Assembly (NCBI RefSeq): GCF_022538115.1
Contig: NZ_JAKZAL010000020.1
Span: forward strand, 1-64,000
Direction: 5' to 3'
From: Cognataquiflexum rubidum
GTDB lineage: Bacteria; Bacteroidota; Bacteroidia; Cytophagales; Cyclobacteriaceae
DNA length: 64,000 nucleotides
Shown here one piece after another: positions 47,150 to 56,500 of this stretch (its first letter is position 1; each line of letters begins with the position of its first letter). The notes below the pieces were generated by a model, which did no database searches, had not been told where the DNA came from, and saw nothing but the letters and a program-made list of their open reading frames with translations. The position numbers and the translations under genes were made by a program.

Positions 47150-47190
47150 CGGTCCATAGTCGACAGTCCATAGCCACTACCATGGATTTT
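47150..47190. repeat. GTCCATAG short repeat
   Basis: GGTCCATAGTCGACAGTCCATAG plus a further CCATGG: a direct repeat of GTCCATAG around GTCGAC. It lies in the hemJ-SCO intergenic space. Confidence 0.5.
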
Positions 47191-47244
47191 CAATCAAAGT
47201 TTTAAATGGTTAGTGAAAAAAACGTAAATACAAAAACCAAAGTT

Positions 47245-47907
47245 ATGAACACATCATTTCTCAATAAAATATTTATTCCCGCTCTAGCATTGTTGGTTTG
47301 GAATTGCTCCCCAAAGAATAGTCAGGAGAATTCAAATCTTCCGCTTCCGATACTTGGCAACAGGCATGTCGAGGAAATTGAAAAAGATGGAAAGAAGGTA
47401 CAGGATACCGTTTACCACAAAATCGCCGAATTTTCCTTTACCAACCAAGAAGGAAAAGAAATCAATAATCTTTCTGTGAAAGGCAAAGTGTATGTCGCTG
47501 ATTTTTTCTTTACAAGCTGTCCCACCATTTGTCCCATCATGAAAACCCAAATGCTCAGGGTTTACGAAAGGTTTAAAGACCAACCGGATTTCCTCATCCT
47601 AAGTCACACCTTGGATCCAACCCACGATACCCCGGAATTGCTTAAAGATTTTGCATACAAAATCGGCGTGGAAAATGACAAAACATGGCATTTTCTGACC
47701 GGTGATCAGGAAAAAATCTTTGAAATAGGACAGACTAGCTATATGACTACAGCCATGTCAGATCAGGCAGAACCGGGCGGATATCTTCATTCAGGTGCAT
47801 TTATTTTGGTGGATCAAAAAGGCCACATCAGGGGAGTCTATGACGGTACCAAAGAAGATCAGGTCAATAGGCTGATGAATGACATCCCAAAATTGCTTCA
47901 GAAGTAA
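47245..47907 (+). CDS. SCO1/SenC family lipoprotein
   Basis: The 220-aa lipoprotein (lipobox VWNC) has a thioredoxin-like domain with the copper site FTSCPTICP (CxxxC) and the later His in GYLHSGAF. SCO proteins deliver copper or reduce cysteines in the CuA site of cytochrome c oxidase. The start at 47245 (MNTSFLNK) gives a normal signal; 47206 is longer. The cytochrome c gene follows after 3 bases. Confidence 0.9.
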   Translation: MNTSFLNKIFIPALALLVWNCSPKNSQENSNLPLPILGNRHVEEIEKDGKKVQDTVYHKIAEFSFTNQEGKEINNLSVKGKVYVADFFFTSCPTICPIMKTQMLRVYERFKDQPDFLILSHTLDPTHDTPELLKDFAYKIGVENDKTWHFLTGDQEKIFEIGQTSYMTTAMSDQAEPGGYLHSGAFILVDQKGHIRGVYDGTKEDQVNRLMNDIPKLLQK

Positions 47908-47910
47908 TCC

Positions 47911-48351
47911 ATGAAGAAAATAATCTTTGCTTTATCTCTTGCTGTATTATCCCTTCATTCCTGCAAACCAAAATCCTCCAATCCTGAAAACACCTTGGCG
48001 AGCATATCTGACACCAAAGTGTTACAATATGCGATAGAGGGTAAGGCTTTGTATGAAGCAAACTGTGCCAACTGTCATCAAAAAAACGGTTCAGGGTTGG
48101 GAAAACTTATCCCGCCAATATACCAGTCTGACTATTTTTTAGAGGATATCCCAAGATCAGCAAAAATCATCAAGCACGGCCAAAAAGGAGAAATCACTGT
48201 TAATGGCGTTGTCTACAATCAGGAAATGCCCGGGAACCCAAAGCTCACCAATATTGAAATAGCCCATATAATGACTTACCTATATAATATCTGGGGAAGC
48301 GAAAGGGGGGTGATCGACGCGACTATGGTGGAAGAATACTTGAAAAAATAA
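47911..48351 (+). CDS. Class I c-type cytochrome lipoprotein
   Basis: The 146-aa lipoprotein (signal ends LHSC) has a single heme site CANCH at about 51 and a late Met ligand in NQEMPGNPKLT. Small mono-heme cytochromes of this kind hand electrons to oxidases at the outer face of the membrane. It is linked to the SCO gene by 3 bases. Confidence 0.9.
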   Translation: MKKIIFALSLAVLSLHSCKPKSSNPENTLASISDTKVLQYAIEGKALYEANCANCHQKNGSGLGKLIPPIYQSDYFLEDIPRSAKIIKHGQKGEITVNGVVYNQEMPGNPKLTNIEIAHIMTYLYNIWGSERGVIDATMVEEYLKK

Positions 48352-48355
48352 GATT

Positions 48356-48781
48356 TTATGATTTTTCCAGCTCTGTTTTGGCTGCTTCAATGGAAGTTTT
48401 TATTTCATCATTCACCTTTTGAACTTTGATTTTTTGATCAAGAAGGTAGGTTTCGATTTCATCTTCAGTCATTTCTTCATAAGTAGATTTGAACTGCCTC
48501 ATCCAGACGAACATTCCTTCAAAGGCTGAATCCAAGTCAGCAGAAATAGCGTTGAGTTTTTCAATTTCTCCCGACATTGCTACGCTGTCAGCCGACAATT
48601 CCCCTGACTTTTGGAGGATGTCCTTTTTAAGCTTTTTCAACTCATCCATTTTGGGCATCACCTCATCATGGATGGCAATAACTTCCTTTTTCAGGATCTC
48701 GTTTGATTCTTTTTTGTCAGATCCACAGGCAGACAGAAAGAAAAACATGGCAACAAAAAATCTTAAATAGTTCGGGCTCAT
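48356..48781 (-). CDS. Coiled-coil lipoprotein
   Basis: About 141 aa. A signal with lipobox LSAC (start set at 48781, MSPNYLRFF) is followed by charged helices with heptad-like Leu/Met/Ile spacing (coiled coil). No family recognised. It is convergent with the cytochrome c gene and ends 4 bases from it, with no clear terminator. Confidence 0.65.
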   Translation of the reverse strand: MSPNYLRFFVAMFFFLSACGSDKKESNEILKKEVIAIHDEVMPKMDELKKLKKDILQKSGELSADSVAMSGEIEKLNAISADLDSAFEGMFVWMRQFKSTYEEMTEDEIETYLLDQKIKVQKVNDEIKTSIEAAKTELEKS

Positions 48782-49072
48782 AAGTTTAGATTTTGGCCAA
48801 AGAAAATACAATTTTATTATAAAAAGAAATTAAATCTAATCTTTTTGATTTTTATATAATTTTTCATATTTTTTTTATGATTTAAATCATTAAAATTAAA
48901 AATTAAAAGAATCTATTAATCGGTCAAATATTCTAACCCAAAAAGGGTTGTTGACCCTAAAATGTATAAAGGTGAAAAAGCTATCATGTTTATATCCGTC
49001 AGGAATTTGTATTTTTGGACAAATCCAAAGCATCGCAAATGCTTGGTTTCATTTGGCTCTTAAACTCAAATT

Positions 49073-49897
49073 ATGAAACAGTTTTGCTTCTCCAACGACC
49101 AGATTATTGATTCAAAAAATGCTGCTATCCATCCGATGGATATAGGCTTGATAAGGGGTTATGGGATTTTTGATTTCTTTCGGACTTCAGGATACATCCC
49201 TCTCTTTTTAACGGATTATCTGGACAGATTCATCCGGTCTGCGGCAAAAACCCATCTCCACCTTGCTTATTCTAAGGAGGAACTTGCACAGATTATCCAT
49301 GATTTGATACAAAAGAATGACCTGGAACAAGGCGGGATCAGAATGTTGCTTACAGGAGGAGTTTCTGACAACCATTTTTCGCCGACTTCCGGTTCACTTT
49401 TCATTTTTTGTGAGAACCTGGACTTCCCTGCCGCCTCAAAATATGAAACAGGAGTCAAACTATTATCGGCAGACCATGTGCGCGCGATTGCAGATGTCAA
49501 GACCACCAATTACGCTTTCCCTGTCTGGCACAGTGTCAATTGGAAAAAGGAAGGTGCCGAAGATGTGATCTACCATCACAACGGCTATATTTCTGAGAGC
49601 TCAAGGTCAAATATTTTTGTGATAAAAAATGGAAAAACCGCCACTCCTGACCTAAACATTTTGCATGGCATCACCAGGAAAAGAGTGTTGGAACTCGATA
49701 AGAACATCGAAATCCGGCCTATAAGTTTTGATGAATTGATAGATGCCGATGAAGTATTTATGACCGCAACTACCAAAAAAATCCTTCCGGTCACCATGAT
49801 AGATGATTTAAAAATCAAAGATGGTAAACCGGGTCCAAAGACAATTGAACTGATGGCAGCATTTGCTGCTATGGAAAAAAAGAGTGTTTTGGTCTAA
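49073..49897 (+). CDS. Class IV PLP aminotransferase
   Basis: The 274-aa fold-type IV enzyme has the IDIGLIRGYGIFD-like start, the Lys for PLP in DVKTTNYAFPVW (about 144), the conserved Glu-Ser in NGYISESSRSNIFV (about 177-180) and the RKRVLEL tail. The group includes branched-chain and D-amino-acid aminotransferases and ADC lyase; the substrate cannot be told. A shared hairpin terminator follows. Confidence 0.85.
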   Translation: MKQFCFSNDQIIDSKNAAIHPMDIGLIRGYGIFDFFRTSGYIPLFLTDYLDRFIRSAAKTHLHLAYSKEELAQIIHDLIQKNDLEQGGIRMLLTGGVSDNHFSPTSGSLFIFCENLDFPAASKYETGVKLLSADHVRAIADVKTTNYAFPVWHSVNWKKEGAEDVIYHHNGYISESSRSNIFVIKNGKTATPDLNILHGITRKRVLELDKNIEIRPISFDELIDADEVFMTATTKKILPVTMIDDLKIKDGKPGPKTIELMAAFAAMEKKSVLV

Positions 49898-49915
49898 ATT
49901 CCGAGCGAAAACCTC

Positions 49916-49951
49916 AAAAAAAATGTCAGTGGAAATCACTGACATTTTTTT
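49916..49951. terminator. Bidirectional terminator
   Basis: ATGTCAGTG (49923-49931), loop GAAAT, CACTGACAT (49937-49945) with A-run and T-run. Between the class IV gene (+) and the DUF3299-like gene (-). Confidence 0.88.
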
Positions 49952-49969
49952 GCTAGGTATCTAACCTTC

Positions 49970-50407
49970 TCAGTTTGCAAGAAGCTCTGCTTCTTTGAGG
50001 ATATACATGAGTTTTTCAGGGTCTTTGTCATTCAGGGTAAGTTTTCCTCTTACCCTCACTCTTTTGGAAGTGTATTTGATCGGGGTTTTCAGCATTACTT
50101 CCATGACTGTCTCAGGTCCTCCCGAACCACAAAAGAAGCACTCAGCCAATGGCAATGAAGACAAGATGATATGTTCGGGCTTAAACATGCCTTCAAAAGG
50201 AATGATGTATCCGTCAGCTTCCACCACTTTTCCTTCCATGCCTTTGATACTAGGGCCAAATACAGGAATGTAAAGTTCCCCAAACTCATCCTGACCTATC
50301 TTATAGGTCACTTGGGCCAAATCTTTCCAAACAGTTGTGCTTTGTCCATAAGCAAAGCTTGTGACAAGGGCTAACATCATTAAGACTACGGTTCTCTTCA
50401 CTATCAT
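49970..50407 (-). CDS. DUF3299-like exported protein
   Basis: The protein of about 145 aa has a signal peptide (MIVKRTVVLMMLALVTSFAYG). It carries a pattern seen in DUF3299: GYIIPFEG, then ILSSLPLAECFFCGSGGPETVMEV (Cys pair). It follows the ABC permease gene by 37-50 bp. In Vibrio the zinc-linked ZrgBCDE type of cluster combines an ABC permease/ATPase with a DUF3299 protein, so a metal-related role is possible (inference). The alternative start is 50419. Confidence 0.65.
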   Translation of the reverse strand: MIVKRTVVLMMLALVTSFAYGQSTTVWKDLAQVTYKIGQDEFGELYIPVFGPSIKGMEGKVVEADGYIIPFEGMFKPEHIILSSLPLAECFFCGSGGPETVMEVMLKTPIKYTSKRVRVRGKLTLNDKDPEKLMYILKEAELLAN

Positions 50408-50455
50408 GGTAATTCCCATTTTGATTAATTATTGGTGATAATCTGACTTGCAAAT

Positions 50456-51679
50456 CTATGCTTTGGTCAGTTGTTTGGCAATATCTGTTTGATAAGCGTT
50501 CCATGCAGGGATAAGGGAGGCAAGAATGCCCACAATTACTGCATATCCGAGAATCCAAAGTTCTTCTTTCAGAAAAACTGCGGCACTCAAAGAACTGATG
50601 GCACCCTGATCATTTTGCATAACGAGAATGACCAAGAAAAGGTGCCCGATAGCGATGCCGACGACTGCTCCAAGGATGGTCAAAATCACTCCTTCCAAAA
50701 CAATATGGAGGAAGAGCTGCCAACTCGAAGCTCCCAAGGTACGCATCACGGCAAGGTCATATTTCCTTTCTTTCAGTGAATTGAACAGTGCAATAAAAAT
50801 CCCCAAGCCGGCAATGATGATGATCACGATTGCCAATCCTTGAATCAGCTTGACTCCGATCCCTAACAATTCGAATAACCTCGATATTTCAAAGGATGGT
50901 GAGGCTGCCTGAAGGGCGCTTTTGCTATTGATAAATCTCGGTAACTGTACCGCGGCGATGGGATTTCGGTATTGGATCAAAAGAGAAGTAACTTCCCTGT
51001 CTTGGTCAGTGATCGGGAATCCTTTCTTGGCAATGGGCGCTTCATGCGTAGCGTGGTTATGTTCCTCGTCATGGGTGTACCATACAGACTCGATACTTGT
51101 CAGAATGAGTTTGTCTAAAACATTTCCCATTGGCTCCAATACTCCGGTAATGTCATAAGGATGGGCATCATGCTCGTGGCTGCTGCTCCCGATTCCGTGT
51201 GAACCTATAAAAGTATCTCCTGTTTTTAATCCGATTTTTTCAGCTACTTCATGACCCAAAACTACTTCAAAAGGCTTTTCCCAAGCATTTCCCTGAGAAA
51301 ATGTAGCTGAATACAAGGTCAGATAATCATGGTTGGTTCCCACAATTCTATATCCCTGGTAATTGTCACCCAAGCCAAGCGGTATGATATTCTTTACCAG
51401 TCTGTTTTTGGAAAGTGCCATGGCATCTTTCAAATCAATGTTTCCCGTCGGAAAATCGATATGGTAAACACTCGAAAGGATCAACTGAAGCGGGCTTCCT
51501 TTGGCACCGACGACAAGGTCGATTCCCTCCGCATCTTTGGTCATTTTGTTTTCGAATTGATCTTGGATCAAAATCAAAACCGTGATAATCGCCAAGCCCA
51601 AGCCCAATAACAGGATATTCAAACCGGTACTCAGCGGTTTGGCGATCAGGTATTTCCAACTCAATTTGATCATATTCAT
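50456..51679 (-). CDS. ABC transporter permease, FtsX/MacB type with His-rich loop
   Basis: This 407-aa permease has one N-terminal helix and three C-terminal helices with a large periplasmic domain. The latter has a histidine-rich segment (SHEHDAHPYD, then THDEEHNHATHE; about 165-220), which suggests metal (zinc) binding. The last part matches FtsX-like permeases (MRTLGASSWQLFLHIVLEGVILT). It overlaps its ATPase gene by 4 bp. Confidence 0.82.
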   Translation of the reverse strand: MNMIKLSWKYLIAKPLSTGLNILLLGLGLAIITVLILIQDQFENKMTKDAEGIDLVVGAKGSPLQLILSSVYHIDFPTGNIDLKDAMALSKNRLVKNIIPLGLGDNYQGYRIVGTNHDYLTLYSATFSQGNAWEKPFEVVLGHEVAEKIGLKTGDTFIGSHGIGSSSHEHDAHPYDITGVLEPMGNVLDKLILTSIESVWYTHDEEHNHATHEAPIAKKGFPITDQDREVTSLLIQYRNPIAAVQLPRFINSKSALQAASPSFEISRLFELLGIGVKLIQGLAIVIIIIAGLGIFIALFNSLKERKYDLAVMRTLGASSWQLFLHIVLEGVILTILGAVVGIAIGHLFLVILVMQNDQGAISSLSAAVFLKEELWILGYAVIVGILASLIPAWNAYQTDIAKQLTKA

Positions 51680-52311
51680 AATTGGCCTCCTATGATTATT
51701 TGGTTGGGAATATGGTCTTTGACCCGCTGGTCATGGGTAACGATGATCAGAGCGGCATTGTATTTTTTGGCCTGCGTCTGGAGAAGTCTGACCACGGCTG
51801 CGGCATTTTCTTCATCTAAACTCGCTGTAGGTTCATCCGCTAAAATGAGTTTTGGCTTATTGACCAATGCCCTGGCGATGGATACACGCTGGGCCTCACC
51901 TTCGCTCAGGGTATTGATACGTGCTTTCTTTTTGTCAAAAATTCCTAATTCTTTCAACAAAGGTTCGATCATTTGGGTATTTTCCTTAACAAAAAAGTTG
52001 GCAAGCTGAAGGTTTTCTTCCACCGTCAGAGGTGCCAGAATATGTGGTTTTTGAAAAATGATTCCGATATTTTTCCCCCTGAATTTATCCAATTGTGATC
52101 CTTTCAATGAATAAATATCCGTTCCGTCGATGGTGACAGTCCCTGATTTGGGTTTCAATAATCCTGCGATGATGTTCAATATGGTGGTTTTTCCACTTCC
52201 GGATTTGCCGATGACGAGCATTTGGTCACCTGCATCTAGGCTGATATCCGGGATTTGGAATTTTTGATTGGAATCGTAATAAAACTCGATGTTTTTGGCT
52301 CTTAAGATCAT
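51676..52311 (-). CDS. ABC transporter ATP-binding protein (LolD/MacB-like)
   Basis: The 211-aa ATPase has Walker A GKSGSGKTT (about 36), the LSEGEAQRVSIARAL signature (about 138), Walker B LILADEPT and the switch His in THD. It drives the FtsX-like permease encoded next. It overlaps the upstream kinase gene by one base. Confidence 0.9.
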   Translation of the reverse strand: MILRAKNIEFYYDSNQKFQIPDISLDAGDQMLVIGKSGSGKTTILNIIAGLLKPKSGTVTIDGTDIYSLKGSQLDKFRGKNIGIIFQKPHILAPLTVEENLQLANFFVKENTQMIEPLLKELGIFDKKKARINTLSEGEAQRVSIARALVNKPKLILADEPTASLDEENAAAVVRLLQTQAKKYNAALIIVTHDQRVKDHIPNQIIIGGQL

Positions 52312-53489
52312 TATTCTTGGATGGGTATGCTGATTTGGAATGTAGTCCCTTTTCCTTGCGCACTTTCAAAAGCGATATCTCCGTTCAATACTTCCAGGCT
52401 TTTTTTCACGATAGACAATCCAAGTCCGGAACCTTCGATGATACCTACGTTTTTAGCCCTGAAAAACCGGTCATAAAGCTGGTCATGCTCTTTTTCAGGG
52501 ATGCCAATTCCTTTGTCTTTGACTGTGGCTTTCAGGTTGCCTTTCTCTAACCATACGGTAAAATCAACTTCCTGTCCATCTTTGGAATATTTCACTGCAT
52601 TGGAAAGCAGGTTTTCAAAGATCTGGTATAACAAGTCAGAATCAGACACGATTGTTTTCGGAAGGTTTTCCAATTTCACATTGATCTTCACATCATGCTC
52701 AGAACCTGCCTTGACCACATCCAATATTTCATTGAAAAGTGCGGCCACAAACATCTTCTTCGGTCTAAAGTCTATCTTATTGGCATCTGCCTTTCCGAAG
52801 AAAAGAACAGAAGTCAGCAGGCTATTCAAACTCCTTACAGAATTTTCGATTTTGGTAGCATGCTTGACGATCTTGGCTTTAAAAGGATGTTCCTTTTCTG
52901 CATACTGCTGAAGGAGTTGTGCAGAACTCAGGATAGAAGTCAAAGGAGTTTTGAAACCATGGGAAACATTCAGTACAATCCTTGATTTGAGTTCACCGAT
53001 TTCCCTTTCTTTTTCCAGGGCTCTAGTCAATTCTTTGTTGGCTTCAGCAAGGTCCTTGGTTCGCTGCCTTACTTTTTCCTCCAGCTCGTTATTGAGCTTC
53101 TGAAGTTCTTTTTCTTTTCTGTCTTTAAAAATCGCCAGTTCAATCACCATGTTCAGTTCACGGATATTGAAAGGCTTGATGACATAAGCACTCGGATTGG
53201 TACCGACTACTTTGGTAAGTGTCTCGGCATCCGAACTCGCACTGAGATAGACCACCGGGATATCATATTTTTCATTAATGATTTCGGTAGTCTTGATCCC
53301 ATCAAGCTCGCCGGCGAGATTGATGTCCATCATGACAATATCTGCCTGATTGTGCTCGAGGATTTCTAGGGCTTTTTCACCGGAATCCGAAATGCCGATG
53401 ATCTCATGGTTGTTCTTTTCAAGAGCTTTTTTGAGTAAAAGCGCCGAAACGTGGTCATCCTCTGTAATTAATATCCGAAGTGGAAACAT
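52311..53489 (-). CDS. Receiver-histidine kinase hybrid (cytoplasmic)
   Basis: The 392-aa protein: an N-terminal receiver domain (about 1-120; VMMDINLAG with phospho-acceptor Asp, KPFN Lys), then a coiled linker, HisKA with SHGFKTPLTSIL (about 178; Gly stands where Glu/Asp normally follows the His) and HATPase with N, G1 (DKGIGIP) and G2 (GSGLGLSIV) boxes. No transmembrane helix. It may pass signals between the large sensor kinase encoded upstream and an unknown target. It is followed by the ABC genes. Confidence 0.88.
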   Translation of the reverse strand: MFPLRILITEDDHVSALLLKKALEKNNHEIIGISDSGEKALEILEHNQADIVMMDINLAGELDGIKTTEIINEKYDIPVVYLSASSDAETLTKVVGTNPSAYVIKPFNIRELNMVIELAIFKDRKEKELQKLNNELEEKVRQRTKDLAEANKELTRALEKEREIGELKSRIVLNVSHGFKTPLTSILSSAQLLQQYAEKEHPFKAKIVKHATKIENSVRSLNSLLTSVLFFGKADANKIDFRPKKMFVAALFNEILDVVKAGSEHDVKINVKLENLPKTIVSDSDLLYQIFENLLSNAVKYSKDGQEVDFTVWLEKGNLKATVKDKGIGIPEKEHDQLYDRFFRAKNVGIIEGSGLGLSIVKKSLEVLNGDIAFESAQGKGTTFQISIPIQE

Positions 53490-53541
53490 GTGTGCTGTTT
53501 GAATATGGGTGCAAATTACAAGTTTAAATCATTTCCAAAAA

Positions 53542-56500
53542 TCATTTTTTACCTAATGGAAGTATTACAATCACCTTGGTGCCTTCTTCTTTTTGACTTT
53601 CTACCCGGATACTTCCTCCTAGGATATCAACGAGATTTTTGGTAATGGCCAGTCCCAGACCTGTTCCTTCATAAATCCGGCTATTTCCCTTGCTTTCCTG
53701 CTCAAAAGGTTTGAACAGAATCTGCTGAAAATCCTGACTCATGCCTATTCCCTGATCGGTCACCGTCAGCGTGATTTTATCACCCAAACCATTTAAAGTA
53801 ATGGAAATAATGCCTTTATCGGAATATTTGATAGCATTGCCGACAAGGTTATTGACAATCATCTCAAAATACCTTTGGTCAATCCATCCCTTCAAAGGTT
53901 GGGTTTCATATTTGACTGAAAGCAAAAGTCCTTTTTTTACGGCAAGACCTTTCAAGGGCAAAAGGATGGTGGCCAAAAAATCATTGATGTTGGATTCTTT
54001 GTAAACCACCTCGAGTTTTTTTGCTTCAATTTTGGAAAGGTCAAGGATGCTGTTGATCGTACTCAAAAGCCGCTCGCCCGATTCCTGGATTATCTCAAGC
54101 TGCGAAATCAGATTAGCATCCTCCTGCCTCTGTAAGATGATGTTTTCGGTACTTCCCAAAATTCCATTGAGCGGCGTCCTTATTTCATGGCTGATGTTGG
54201 ACAGGAAGTTTGATTTGAGCTTGTTGGCTTCCTCTGCCTTGTCTTTTGCTTCCTGAAGGCCTTTTTCAAAGGCCTTCTCGGCAGTCACATCCCGGAACAC
54301 AGATAAAATCAAAGGATTGCCAGCATGGTCGGATTTTAACATGGCCACATAAAGTTCAATTTCTTTCATTCCACCCCTCAAAGGCATGCTCAATTCAAAG
54401 GTCATCCCTTTATTTTCCTCGTTGGTGATGGCAGGCAAAATAACTTCTCTCTTCCTTGGGTAAAATTCCGGATCTGTAAACAAATTGGTAACAAATCCCT
54501 TTTCGATTTCTTTGACCGGAAGTGAAACCAATTTTGCCAGACTTGGATTGGCCGCAATGATTTTGCCCGCATCGGTAGAAAGCAACAAACCATCCTTGGA
54601 ACTGTTCCAAACATTCCTAAATTGGTCTTCTGTATTGAATACCTGTTTGATTTTTTCATCGATGGTCTTTTTGAGCAGGCCTTCTTTTCTCAACAAATTG
54701 AGAAGGGTATTAAAAAGAAATCCAATCAGCAGAAAAACAAAAAGCACCGAAATCACAAACCATGGCTGAAGGTAGACGGGCTTCAAAATCTTAAAACCTT
54801 CAGAAGCAACTTCGGGAGTATTAAAAACCCCATCAACACCAGCTTTAAGGAGAAGTCTATAATTCCCCGCAGGAAGGTTGTTGAAAGTCAGCACGTTTGT
54901 TCTCGGATTGACTATTTCTGTCCATTCATCTTGGAGGCCTTCCAACTTATACTTGATGACGAGGTCATTAGGTTGGATAAAAGAAACAGCCCTATAGGTA
55001 ATTTCGATATTATTGACTCCGAAGGGAATCCGCATCAAGTCAACCCCTTCACTTTCGCTCCCAAGAACTTTGACTGAAAGTATTTTGGTGATGGGAGAAT
55101 ATACCCTTTCAATGTTTTCTTCAGGAATAAAAACAGAAAGCCCTTTGCTGGTACCTATCCAGATTCTGCCATTGTCACTTTCCAACAAGGCCCCCCTATT
55201 TGTTTCCAGTCCAGATAGCCCTGATACTTCCGTATAATGGTCAGCCCTACCGTCTTTTATCTTGTATAAACCCTTATCTGTTCCTACCCATAAATACCCT
55301 TTGGAATCTTTCAGGAGAGAATAAACCGGCCTGTCAATATTGCCTCCCGCAGTTTGGAAATAGTCAAACTTACCCTCACAAAAATACTTTAGCCCGGATT
55401 CAGTGCCTAGAATCAGGCAGCCATTCTCTTCCTCGATATAATCAAACCCAACAGCAGTAACAAAACTTTGTTTTTCCACGATCCCATCTGTAAAATTGGG
55501 ATTGCTGCCCTGCATAAAAATTATCCTTCCATCCCGGAGTTTCCCTGTTTTCCGGACAAATATCTGATCCTGACCAAAAATCTTCAAAATGTTATCGGTG
55601 ATTTCATTCAGGAAATGAGATCCTTTGTTTGCAATCGAGGAAAGATAGAGACTTCCTCTAGCCGCAATAAATAGACTGTCTCCGATAACCCGGACAGATG
55701 TTACAAATCTTTGTTGAGGACTTGGCTGAAAGTCAACTTTCGAGGTTTTTGGATCCAGCCTACCGATCCCCTTCAAGTTGGATGAAAACCAGATGATTCC
55801 GTTTTTGTCCTTGTCAAAATTGCTGATCCTGAATTTGGGATGGCCTACCAGCCCTTCATAACCATAAAGAGTCTTGACATCAGAATTCCTGGACCATATC
55901 TGCAGGCCGTTGTTAAACCCAATCAAATAACGGGAGGAATCCAGCCCAATTATAGCCGTGACTTCATCATCTAAAAGTGATTTGGAGCTATAGTTGATGA
56001 ATCTAAAGGAATTGATGTTGGCTAAGCCACGGTTGGTTGCAATCCATTTGATCCCCTCGCGATCCACAAGAAAACCATGAATAAAATAGGCCTTTAGGAC
56101 ATCATAAGAATCTATTTCAAGGCTTCTGTTAAGTTTGGGATCATATTTATACAGCTGGGAATTGTAATTGTAATACACCCTGCCTTCAAAAACCTGCAAG
56201 TGACTGAAATCTACGACGCTGAAGATCTCTCTTTCAAAATTTTGTCTAAGAATTTTTTCAGGGGATTCATAGGATTTGCCATAAGCCAAGAAGTCTAATC
56301 CCAAAAAATAATACCCTTTGGTGACCTCGTCAAAAGCAATATGCTGGACCTTTGCAGGCAGATCAATTCCTTTGAATGCATATTCTTGAAGATGTCCATC
56401 CCTGAAAATATAAGTCTGGTACCTAAACAAAACCAGAATCCCATCTGGAGTTCCCAAGTCGGATTTGAACGGACCTGCATTCCGAAAATCAAATTCCTGC

